From the IMG/VR virus record IMGVR_UViG_3300020027_000019, positions 1-39,023 of that record: a DNA stretch of 39,023 bases; one strand, given 5' to 3'. Source of the DNA: a virus. The translations under genes were made by a program, and so were the position numbers. Of the stretch, positions 29,939-37,531 are shown one piece after another. Numbering within the stretch: position 1 is the stretch's first letter; the number at the start of each line of letters is the position of its first letter. The notes under the pieces are model-generated. The model had not been told where the DNA came from. It did not search any database and saw only the letters and a list, made by a program, of their open reading frames with translations.

Positions 29939-30372
29939 GCAAAACAATTAAAAGCGTTTTTGATGCAATGGATGACATTAAAGGTGTGCTGGTTAGCTCT
30001 AATATTCCTTCATCCATCAATGGAGAGATCCGTATCGCTCAACGGAGGTTAGACTCTACAAAAGAAGATATTGTGATTAACTCACTATTATATGATGCAG
30101 ATCAAAAACAGTCTGGGATATTCAATGTCAACATTTATGTGCCAAACTTGAGTAACCAAACTGCTGAAAATCCAACTTCAAAAGACAATACACAGCCAAA
30201 TAAAGAAAGGTTTAGTGAGATTGGAGAAGATGTCGTAAAGGCACTTGATAATTATCATGGACATGATTTTTCAATTCAGCTCCGTAATCCAGGAGAACTA
30301 GATAATTATGGTACAAAATGGCTTTACAATATAGAGATTCGATATAGTTACTTACGTACTGATATCGTTTAA
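29935..30372 (+). CDS. Tail terminator-like protein
   Basis: A 145-residue protein between the neck protein and the tail tube, the usual location of the tail terminator. It starts in an ATGA overlap. The segment RFSEIGEDVVKALDNYHGHD and the strand-rich C-terminus fit, but identity rests on order. Confidence 0.55.
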   Translation: MSKTIKSVFDAMDDIKGVLVSSNIPSSINGEIRIAQRRLDSTKEDIVINSLLYDADQKQSGIFNVNIYVPNLSNQTAENPTSKDNTQPNKERFSEIGEDVVKALDNYHGHDFSIQLRNPGELDNYGTKWLYNIEIRYSYLRTDIV

Positions 30373-30398
30373 CGCTAGTAAATAATAGAATTTTAACT

Positions 30399-30443
30399 AT
30401 CAAATCAGGTAAGGGCAAAAATACCTGATTTGATCTCTAACAA
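30399..30443 (+). ncRNA. GGGCAA-hairpin leader, copy 4 (before the tail tube gene)
   Basis: A perfect 13-bp stem, ATCAAATCAGGTA (30399-30411) with TACCTGATTTGAT (30422-30434), carries GGGCAA (30413-30418) in a 10-nt loop. CTCTAACAAAG follows and the ATG is at 30452. The stem is unrelated in sequence to the other copies. Confidence 0.65.
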
Positions 30444-30451
30444 AGAAAAAT

Positions 30452-30991
30452 ATGTTTCCAGTAAAAGGAGTAGAATCAATTGAATTTGCACCAATAAGTG
30501 CAGTAGGTACTTTACCAACTACAGGTTGGGTAAAGTTCACGGATATCGAGGAAGGATCTGTTTCCTTCAATATCCCAGAAGCGACATTAACAAAAGTCCG
30601 CGTTGAAGATAAGGCAGGGGTATGGGCAATTGTTGGTGAAGAAGGTGATGGAGCTAGTATAACAGGTAAATCCCTGAATATGGATCCAAAAATAGCTGAC
30701 TTGTTATTTAAAGGTGATGCAGCTTCAACATCAACTACTAAATTCGAGGCGCCAATTAGCTCAGCGAATGTTGTTAATCTAGCTGTACGTGTCACATCAC
30801 AACCAAGATTAGGCTTTAAAATGGTATTCGTGATATTAAACGGTGCTATTGTTGCTAGAATTGAAAATACATTAGCAAAAGTAGGTACAGACTTCCTGTC
30901 ATTAGGATTTACAGCAGAAGCAACTGCAGTATCTGATGCGGATGGCGATGCCTTATCACCATGGTATTATGAAAAAGTAGCAGTAGCATAA
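30452..30991 (+). CDS. Major tail tube protein
   Basis: A 179-residue protein in tail-tube position, with alternating strand-rich segments (TTGWVKFTDIEEGSVSFNIP, LGFKMVFVILNGAIVARIEN) and a C-terminus LSPWYYEKVAVA. It polymerises around the tape measure. It sits behind a GGGCAA leader, as expected for a product needed in many copies. After its stop the sequence repeats in frame: SIGVEKVAVLN and a second stop. Confidence 0.75.
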   Translation: MFPVKGVESIEFAPISAVGTLPTTGWVKFTDIEEGSVSFNIPEATLTKVRVEDKAGVWAIVGEEGDGASITGKSLNMDPKIADLLFKGDAASTSTTKFEAPISSANVVNLAVRVTSQPRLGFKMVFVILNGAIVARIENTLAKVGTDFLSLGFTAEATAVSDADGDALSPWYYEKVAVA

Positions 30992-31061
30992 AGTATCGGT
31001 GTTGAAAAAGTAGCGGTGTTGAACTAATACACTCATTACATTAACTTATACCCCGAACACC
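30970..31061 (+). repeat. Post-stop duplication and hairpin after the tail tube gene
   Basis: TGAAAAAGTAGC occurs at 30970 and again at 31003, 33 bp apart and in frame across the stop codon. CGGTGTTGAA also occurs twice (30997, 31014). GGTGTT (31015-31020) can pair with AACACC (31056-31061), a weak terminator-like stem before the chaperone gene. Confidence 0.55.
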
Positions 31062-31109
31062 ATTCTTGTGGAAAGGTTGGCTAGTAGGGGTTATTTATTT
31101 CTTTCCAAA

Positions 31110-31613
31110 ATGCAAGAACAAAATAACTTATCTCCACTAGAGGCTCAGCGCCTCATAGTGAAAACATTTAATGACCATCCTGATATGCTTGGGGATGTTG
31201 TAATACCTCGTACTGATTTCTTTGGTTCACTATTTCGTCGTAAGCGGACGATTTCACTAAAGCTAAGGGGTATTTCCTCTGGGGTTTCTCAAGACATCGC
31301 ACTACGTATTATGGAAATGACAGGGATTAAAGAAATTCAGGGATTAACATCCTCAGATCAGATCTTTACCTTACTAAAAGACAATGCTGGAGGGATATCT
31401 GATGTCATCGCAATGGCGGTTCAAAATGATACTGCAAAGCAGTATAAAGAGTTATCAAATGCGATAAAATATCAATTTACAAACGGACAAATACATGAAA
31501 TGTTCCGACTGGTCTACGGGAGGTTAGACCTATCGCCTTTTTTCGACTCTTTAACTTTAGCCAGAAGCCTAGTGATAAATCTTATCCAGGACAAGGAAGC
31601 CCATGGTCAATAG
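31110..31613 (+). CDS. Tail assembly chaperone (gpG-like), 0-frame product
   Basis: Starts at ATG 31110 (MQEQNNLSPLEAQRLIVKTF...); an in-frame GTG at 31068 lies in the upstream hairpin region. The 167-residue product sits between tail tube and tape measure, where lambda G and its relatives lie. Near its end it contains the heptamer T-TTT-TTC, at which a -1 shift would join it to the following frame. Confidence 0.7.
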   Translation: MQEQNNLSPLEAQRLIVKTFNDHPDMLGDVVIPRTDFFGSLFRRKRTISLKLRGISSGVSQDIALRIMEMTGIKEIQGLTSSDQIFTLLKDNAGGISDVIAMAVQNDTAKQYKELSNAIKYQFTNGQIHEMFRLVYGRLDLSPFFDSLTLARSLVINLIQDKEAHGQ

Positions 31614-31798
31614 TTGCTAATATGGCAATAGCTTTCAAGGGATGGATGACAGAAGAGGAATTGAAACACAAAGTGAGCTATCAAAATCTACTCCTTTATA
31701 GCTTAGTTCTTCCATCTGTAGGGGATGAAGGAAAAACAGAATCGCAAAAGAAACCAGTTGATATGTTTAGTTTTTTCAATAGTATAGGAGAAGATTAA
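31499..31798 (+). CDS. Tail assembly chaperone -1 frame (gpT-like) extension
   Basis: The -1 frame is open from 31499 and ends at TAA 31796-31798. Via the slippery site it yields a 229-residue fusion: 145 residues of the chaperone followed by 84 residues (RLFNFSQKPSDKSYPGQGSP...MFSFFNSIGED). An internal ATG at 31622 could also give a separate 58-residue protein. The G/GT arrangement is standard in siphoviruses and fits the position directly before the tape measure. Confidence 0.65.
   Translation, partial: NVPTGLREVRPIAFFRLFNFSQKPSDKSYPGQGSPWSIVANMAIAFKGWMTEEELKHKVSYQNLLLYSLVLPSVGDEGKTESQKKPVDMFSFFNSIGED
31538..31544 (+). other. Predicted -1 ribosomal frameshift site TTTTTTC
   Basis: The zero frame reads CCT TTT TTC GAC, so X-XXY-YYZ is T-TTT-TTC, an efficient slippery sequence. 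After slippage the ribosome reads CGA CTC TTT AAC and stays open to 31798. Confidence 0.7.
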
Positions 31799-31811
31799 AA
31801 ATTGTCCATGC

Positions 31812-31905
31812 CCTCATCGACAACTACAAGAAGTTAACGCTACTTAACGTATTCGTTACTTTTGTTTTATGGCTGATTTACGGTATAAAGTAGTTGTCGA
31901 TGATG
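31812..31905 (+). promoter_or_regulatory. 16-bp inverted repeat around the tape-measure start
   Basis: CCTCATCGACAACTAC (31812-31827) is the exact reverse complement of 31890-31905, which lies inside codons 8-13 of the tape measure gene. The 62-nt loop holds the ribosome-binding region and the ATG at 31869, plus the small hairpin TAACG-TATT-CGTTA. In RNA the stem would enclose the initiation site. Confidence 0.7.
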
Positions 31906-34900
31906 AGGAAGCGAAGCGCAGGATTAGCGAATTGCTCAAAGGTAGTGGTGTGTCTGGAAGTGGCTTTAGCGACTCGTCTAGTGATAAAAAAGCATCGTCA
32001 AGTATTAATGAGGTTCGTGATGCTCAAGTTAAATTAAAAGAAGCTCAGCTTGCTAATATTAATGCAATTCGTCAGCAACGGGAGGAGATGCAGCGGCAAC
32101 GTAAAGAGCTGGCTGATTTAAATCTTGCATTCACTCAAGGCAAGATTAATGCTCAAGAATACGCCTTATCCCAAAAGAAAATCACAGCAGAGCAAAAAGA
32201 ACAAGCTCGTCAAGCTAAAGAATTAAAAAAGCAATTATCTGATAATTCGGAATACGCTAAACTCGCTAAAGCGCTAAATAATGTTAGAAAGGAAACTAAA
32301 GATGTTCTAGCTGAAATGTTTTCGCTTGAACGAAGAGGTTATGGAGCAGGAGCAGGATTCGAAGCGTTAAAGAAAAAATCAGAAGCCCTCACTAAACAAA
32401 CTCAATATTTAGATAAGGCAATTAAAAAAATAGATGCAACTGTTGGGCAGCACCAAAGGAACGTTGGTAATTACGCTGATGCTTTGGGTAATATGGTGCC
32501 AATTATTGGAAATGTAAATTCGCAACTAGCAGCCTTCGGAACCTCACTTGACGACTTGGCTAATAAACCTGGTGCTATTAAAGAGCTTGGGTTAACCTTT
32601 GCTGGCATGGGCAAAAGCATCCTGACCTTTTTGGTTTCACCAATCGGGGCTGCTATTACTGCTATCGCTGGATTATTTATGCTTTTCAAAGCAAATAAAG
32701 ACACAGTAATTGATTTTAATAGCGGGTTGTTGAATGTTGGAAAAACCACAGGCCTGTCTGGTCAAGCTTTGCAAGATTTTTCAGATGATATCATAAAATT
32801 ATCTCGTGCTTTACAGACTGTATCAACAGATAAACTTCTTGAATATGCATCTGTTGCTGGACAGCTGGGGGTGAAGGGTTCTCAAAATATTCTTGCATTT
32901 ACTGAGGCACTTGCAAAACTTGAAACAGCCTCGGATATCAGTGGAGAAGAAGGGGGGTCTGAAATAGCACGTCTATTAACCCTTGCTGACGGTGGAGTCC
33001 AAAATGTAAAGGCATTTGGAGACGAAATTGTAAATCTAGGTAATAATTTCGCTGCAACAGAATCTGAAATACTAGGAAATGCCACTAAGATTGCGCAATC
33101 TACTGGTATTTATAAAGTTGGAAGACAGGAAATACTTGCCTTTGCTACAGCAACTAAATCTGTAGGTGTTGAAGCTGAACTTGTTGGGTCTACAATGGGT
33201 AGAACTTTAGGCACATTAGAAAAGGCTATTCGTACAGGAAATGGGTTAAGTACAGTATTGAAGCTAGTTGGGGGAACTCAAGCTGAATTAAGTAAAAGAT
33301 TCAGAAATGACGCTTCTGGCGTCTTAATTGATTTTATCGGAGGTCTTAACCGAACTGGTAAATCTGCTTCTGATTTTAATAAATCATTAGAAGAGGTCGG
33401 AATTACTGCCACTCGAGATACAGCAGTAATTGGATCCTTAGCGTCCAATGGTTTCAAAATACTGACAGATGCGCTAGGTTCTGTTAAAAACGCTACAGGG
33501 GCAATGGATGCTGAGTTTACTACAGCTTCTGAAAAGTTGTCGAATCAGGCGGCTAGAATTGGCATTGCTTGGGACAACATGATATTAGGAATTGACAATG
33601 GTCAAGGCACAATAGGGAAGTCTTCCGTTGCTGTTATACGCTTCATTGCGGACACAATTGACACGATGTCTGGTTCTGTATCTACAACTGATAGATTAGT
33701 TAGTAGTTATGAGAGATTTGAAAGTCAGACGAATAAACTTGATAGAGCACTCGCTCCGCTTATAGAGCGTTATGATGAATTAAAATCTAAAAGCACATTA
33801 AATAAAGTTGAGCAGGATGAATTAAAAACAACAATTCAAAGACTTGCTGACTTGATCCCTACAGCTGTAACAGGATTCAACCAATATGGGGATGCGATAG
33901 ATATAAACAGAGGGAAGATAATTTCATTTAATAACGCTCAAAAACAGCTTTTAAAAGACATGAACCTATCAACAGTTAAAACTCTTAATGTTGATTTGGA
34001 TGAATTAAAAAGGCAGAAAGACCAGCTTGTAAAGGCTCAAAATGCTAGTGTCAGTGGGGGTAAAGAGACATTTTTTTCAAAGGTATTTTCAATTGGGCTA
34101 TCTGAAGAAGATAAAGCTAAAGGAATAGTCGATCGAACTGAAAGATTAGCTAAAACAACAGATAAAATTCTACAGAATCTTCGGAAAACCAAAAATCTTG
34201 GAGGCGCTTTATCCATACAAGATGAAAAATTCTTAAAAAAATATGATGAAGTCCCTTCGGTTGACCCTAAAGGAAATGGGGATGCTGGGATAACTGAATC
34301 TCTTAAGAAAAACAAATCATATTGGGAAGGGATTGTTTCAGAAACGCAATCCACTATTGATAACCTTGAGACTGGACAAAGGGGAACTAAAACATGGACT
34401 GACTTAACAAAAAAACTTGTTGAAGCTCAAAAGAATGTAGATAAATATTCCTTAAGTAAAGATGAATCTGCTGGTAAATCTGCTAATAAATCAGCTGAGA
34501 ATGCTAGACAAGCAACAGAGCGTCAACGTTCTTTACAAATGTCTTTTGACCAGAATCATGAACAGTTGCTTCGGAATAAATTAAGTCGTGACGAACAGGA
34601 AGTTGCCTCTATTCAAGATAAATATAAAAAGATGACTGAGGAAGCTCGGAAGTTTAATGATGACCCAAAGAATAAAGGAAAACGTGTTGATACAAGTAAT
34701 TTTAAATCAGATGAAAAATTCGAGATATCAGAAGCTAATACAAAGATTGACACAAGATACATCATTGATAATTTAAATCAACAAAAAGCTTTATACGATC
34801 AATTTGAAGCTTATAAGTTGCAGGTTGGAGAAGAAAAAGCAAAGGAAAGATTTCAGAATGAGATAGATCTTTCTAAAACTTTTGGACAGGTTGCTGAAAA

Positions 34901-37016
34901 GGAAAGGTATGATCTTCTTGATACCGATCCAACAAAAATGACTGCAGCACAAAAAGAGAGATTGGTGATTCTTGATAAGATCATCGCTGATCATGATAAC
35001 AATGAAAAAAATCGTGAATTGGCTAAATATGCTGATGCAATCCAATTATCTGAAACTTATAATGATCAACTTTTAAAAATACAGAAAAAGTATCAAGAAG
35101 CATATACATCCTTAGGAGCAAGTGCTACCGAAGAACAGAAAGCAATTCTAGTAGATCGCATGCAGACTGATATTGATTCCTTAAATGAAACCGAGGCTGC
35201 TAAGAATAAAATATTAGTAAGGGGGGCTAAACAGTATTTATTATTCACAACAGCTAGCATTGTCGCGCAAATTAAAACAGTTAAAAATCTTTTATCCAAC
35301 ACTGATCTATCGGATGATTTTAGAAAAAAATTAGAGGCTAATCTTTCTGGTTTACAAAAATCCCTAAGATTAGGCGCTACCGCAGTTAATTTAGAAGTTC
35401 TAAAGAATAAAGTAGCTGACTTACGAATAGAACTTATAAGGCTTTCAAACATTAAAGGCGCAAATCCTGAAGAAATAAAAAAGATTAACACTGAACTTGT
35501 CCAAACACAAGAAGAAATTGATAATCTAACTAATGAAAAGTTAAGAAGCCTGTTTGACTTTCTACAAAAAATAGCTCAATCTCTCAATCAATTAGGTGAG
35601 TCATTCTCTAATCTTGGAGAAGCCTTCGATAATAATACATTATCTGCTGTTGGCGACACATTAAGTGGACTTGCATCAAATATTGATGGGCTTTCTGTAG
35701 CATTTGATAAAACAGCAACAAAATCGGATAAATACGCTGCCGCAGCTCAAGCATTAGTAAATATAGTCAGTATGGTCGCTAATGCATCTGCTGAACGTAA
35801 AAGGGCTGAAGAGGAGTATTACCGATCTGTGATTCAGTTACAACAAGACTATAATTTATCTCTTAATGAGCGCTTGCGTTTGGAATCACAGCTGGGAGAA
35901 AGCGTTTACGTGAAAGATTATGTTGGAAGGGTTCAAGATGGAATTGAAGCGGCTAATGACGCAATGGTCAATTACCAAAAGGCGCTAAGTGATTTAACTG
36001 AAAAAGGTCAAGCAAAAACGGGTCAAAGAAATGCAGTTGACTGGGGAAATGTTGGTAAAGGCGCTGCAAGTGGTGTTACTTTTGGAGCTGCAATTGGTAG
36101 TGTTGTACCAGTAATTGGAACAGCAATAGGTGCTGTTGTTGGTGGTATTGTTGGTGCAATTGTTGGTTTGTTCAGTAAAAAGAAAAAAGACACATTCACT
36201 TCAATTTTAAAAGAATATCCCGAATTAATTAAAAAAAGCTCTGACGGGATGCTTGATATCGATAAATCATTAGCTGAGCAATTAATAAAAAACAACCTTG
36301 TCAATGATGAAACTAAGCAAATCTTACAAAACGTTATTGAGTGGGCAGATGCATTAGAGGCGGCTAGAGCACAAATTCGTGAAGTCGTAACAGAATTATC
36401 TGGAGCATTAGGGGATGACTTAAGGAATGGGCTAGTAGATGCTTTCAAAGCTGGAGAGAACGCGGCAATTGCCATGGGGAAATCTGTTAGTAAGATCTTG
36501 GAAGACATGTTAACTCAATTATTGTTTGCTAAGGCTTTTGATGGGTTATTTAAAACTCTTGAAAATCAGTTGACAGATGCGTTGGCGTTTGGGAACGAAG
36601 CCGATGTGATTGATGCCTTTTCTAATTTCCTAGCTGGCGCAGGTTCTGCTGGAGAACAATTCTTATCATTTATGGAAATGTTTCAAAAGGAAGCGAAGAA
36701 AAAAGGAATAGATATTTTTAGTGGTAAAGATTCTGAATCAAGTAGCGGTTTAAAAGGTTCTATTCAACGCGAACTAACCGAAGCAACTGCTAGTGAACTA
36801 ACAGGCTTATATCGGTCTACATACGATGTAATGAAGCGCACTCTTCAAGAAAGCCAAACACATGGGCTGACATTGAGCAAACAGTTGGACATCGCTAATA
36901 ACAGTTTAACCGCTTTAAATGCTATTAGCAATAATACAGCTAACACAGTTAATCGACTTGATACGGCTATTGTAGAGCTACAAAGAGTCAATAAAAATTT
37001 AGGAGGAAAATTCTAA
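31869..37016 (+). CDS. Tail tape measure protein (TP901 family)
   Basis: A 1715-residue protein that sets tail length. After a short N-terminal domain (MADLRYKVVVDDEEAKRRIS) comes a long coiled coil (residues about 50-150), a hydrophobic segment (ILTFLVSPIGAAITAIAGLF), the TP901 core with SKLLEYASVAGQL-like and STGIYKVGRQEILAFATATK sequence, more coiled coils, and a glycine-rich membrane-active segment near residue 1400 (AIGAVVGGIVGAIVGLF). By the usual 1.5 angstrom per residue rule the tail would be about 250 nm. GGAGG for the next gene lies in its last codons. Confidence 0.92.
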   Translation: MADLRYKVVVDDEEAKRRISELLKGSGVSGSGFSDSSSDKKASSSINEVRDAQVKLKEAQLANINAIRQQREEMQRQRKELADLNLAFTQGKINAQEYALSQKKITAEQKEQARQAKELKKQLSDNSEYAKLAKALNNVRKETKDVLAEMFSLERRGYGAGAGFEALKKKSEALTKQTQYLDKAIKKIDATVGQHQRNVGNYADALGNMVPIIGNVNSQLAAFGTSLDDLANKPGAIKELGLTFAGMGKSILTFLVSPIGAAITAIAGLFMLFKANKDTVIDFNSGLLNVGKTTGLSGQALQDFSDDIIKLSRALQTVSTDKLLEYASVAGQLGVKGSQNILAFTEALAKLETASDISGEEGGSEIARLLTLADGGVQNVKAFGDEIVNLGNNFAATESEILGNATKIAQSTGIYKVGRQEILAFATATKSVGVEAELVGSTMGRTLGTLEKAIRTGNGLSTVLKLVGGTQAELSKRFRNDASGVLIDFIGGLNRTGKSASDFNKSLEEVGITATRDTAVIGSLASNGFKILTDALGSVKNATGAMDAEFTTASEKLSNQAARIGIAWDNMILGIDNGQGTIGKSSVAVIRFIADTIDTMSGSVSTTDRLVSSYERFESQTNKLDRALAPLIERYDELKSKSTLNKVEQDELKTTIQRLADLIPTAVTGFNQYGDAIDINRGKIISFNNAQKQLLKDMNLSTVKTLNVDLDELKRQKDQLVKAQNASVSGGKETFFSKVFSIGLSEEDKAKGIVDRTERLAKTTDKILQNLRKTKNLGGALSIQDEKFLKKYDEVPSVDPKGNGDAGITESLKKNKSYWEGIVSETQSTIDNLETGQRGTKTWTDLTKKLVEAQKNVDKYSLSKDESAGKSANKSAENARQATERQRSLQMSFDQNHEQLLRNKLSRDEQEVASIQDKYKKMTEEARKFNDDPKNKGKRVDTSNFKSDEKFEISEANTKIDTRYIIDNLNQQKALYDQFEAYKLQVGEEKAKERFQNEIDLSKTFGQVAEKERYDLLDTDPTKMTAAQKERLVILDKIIADHDNNEKNRELAKYADAIQLSETYNDQLLKIQKKYQEAYTSLGASATEEQKAILVDRMQTDIDSLNETEAAKNKILVRGAKQYLLFTTASIVAQIKTVKNLLSNTDLSDDFRKKLEANLSGLQKSLRLGATAVNLEVLKNKVADLRIELIRLSNIKGANPEEIKKINTELVQTQEEIDNLTNEKLRSLFDFLQKIAQSLNQLGESFSNLGEAFDNNTLSAVGDTLSGLASNIDGLSVAFDKTATKSDKYAAAAQALVNIVSMVANASAERKRAEEEYYRSVIQLQQDYNLSLNERLRLESQLGESVYVKDYVGRVQDGIEAANDAMVNYQKALSDLTEKGQAKTGQRNAVDWGNVGKGAASGVTFGAAIGSVVPVIGTAIGAVVGGIVGAIVGLFSKKKKDTFTSILKEYPELIKKSSDGMLDIDKSLAEQLIKNNLVNDETKQILQNVIEWADALEAARAQIREVVTELSGALGDDLRNGLVDAFKAGENAAIAMGKSVSKILEDMLTQLLFAKAFDGLFKTLENQLTDALAFGNEADVIDAFSNFLAGAGSAGEQFLSFMEMFQKEAKKKGIDIFSGKDSESSSGLKGSIQRELTEATASELTGLYRSTYDVMKRTLQESQTHGLTLSKQLDIANNSLTALNAISNNTANTVNRLDTAIVELQRVNKNLGGKF

Positions 37017-37531
37017 TGAGTTTCGAATTAGATCAACAAGACACAGCTTCATTGGGATTGTTTTTTAAACAAGGTGCCTTATATAAGGAACTTCTAAAAC
37101 TTCCTAAGCCAAAAGAAACGTATGCATATGACTGGAAGGATCAGCATGGTAAAGAGCGTGATACAATATCACCTGTGAGGTATGAGGAGTTGAAATATTC
37201 TATTGACTGCTATATGATAGCTGACAATATAGATGACTTGCAGATCAAGCGGTCAGCCATATTGGAACTTCTTTCTAACCCTACTGGATTTGTGTTGTAT
37301 TCACAGACTTTGGGAAGAACTTTCAAACTCTTTTATGAGGATAGTCCATCTTTTAATGTCTTGAATTCTGTCATCAATAATGGTAGAAAAGTTTATTGTG
37401 AATTTACTTTGAACCTAATAAATAATTGGGATGATGCCGAACTGATTGTTCCGCTCGAAGATGTTAATCAATTGGCGCTAACTGAGTTGGGAGATCAAAT
37501 TTATGTGATGATTAAAAAACAATTGTTTTAA
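37016..37531 (+). CDS. Distal tail-like protein
   Basis: A 171-residue protein directly after the tape measure, with GGAGG at 37002-37006. The order (WKDQHGKERDTISPVRYEEL, IDDLQIKRSAILELLSNPTG, CEFTLNLINNWDDAE) fits Dit-type hub proteins that begin the tail tip. TAATG overlaps on both sides. Confidence 0.65.
   Translation: MSFELDQQDTASLGLFFKQGALYKELLKLPKPKETYAYDWKDQHGKERDTISPVRYEELKYSIDCYMIADNIDDLQIKRSAILELLSNPTGFVLYSQTLGRTFKLFYEDSPSFNVLNSVINNGRKVYCEFTLNLINNWDDAELIVPLEDVNQLALTELGDQIYVMIKKQLF

Noticed and set aside
31068-31109. GTG start for the tail assembly chaperone
   Set aside because: The added residues (MERLASRGYLFLSK) come from sequence just after a hairpin; ATG 31110 gives the more usual N-terminus.
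36023-36508. Long antisense open frame in the tape measure gene
   Set aside because: It is rich in Ala/Pro/Ser/Thr as the complement of the glycine/alanine-rich sense strand and has no start context; several similar antisense frames exist in this gene.
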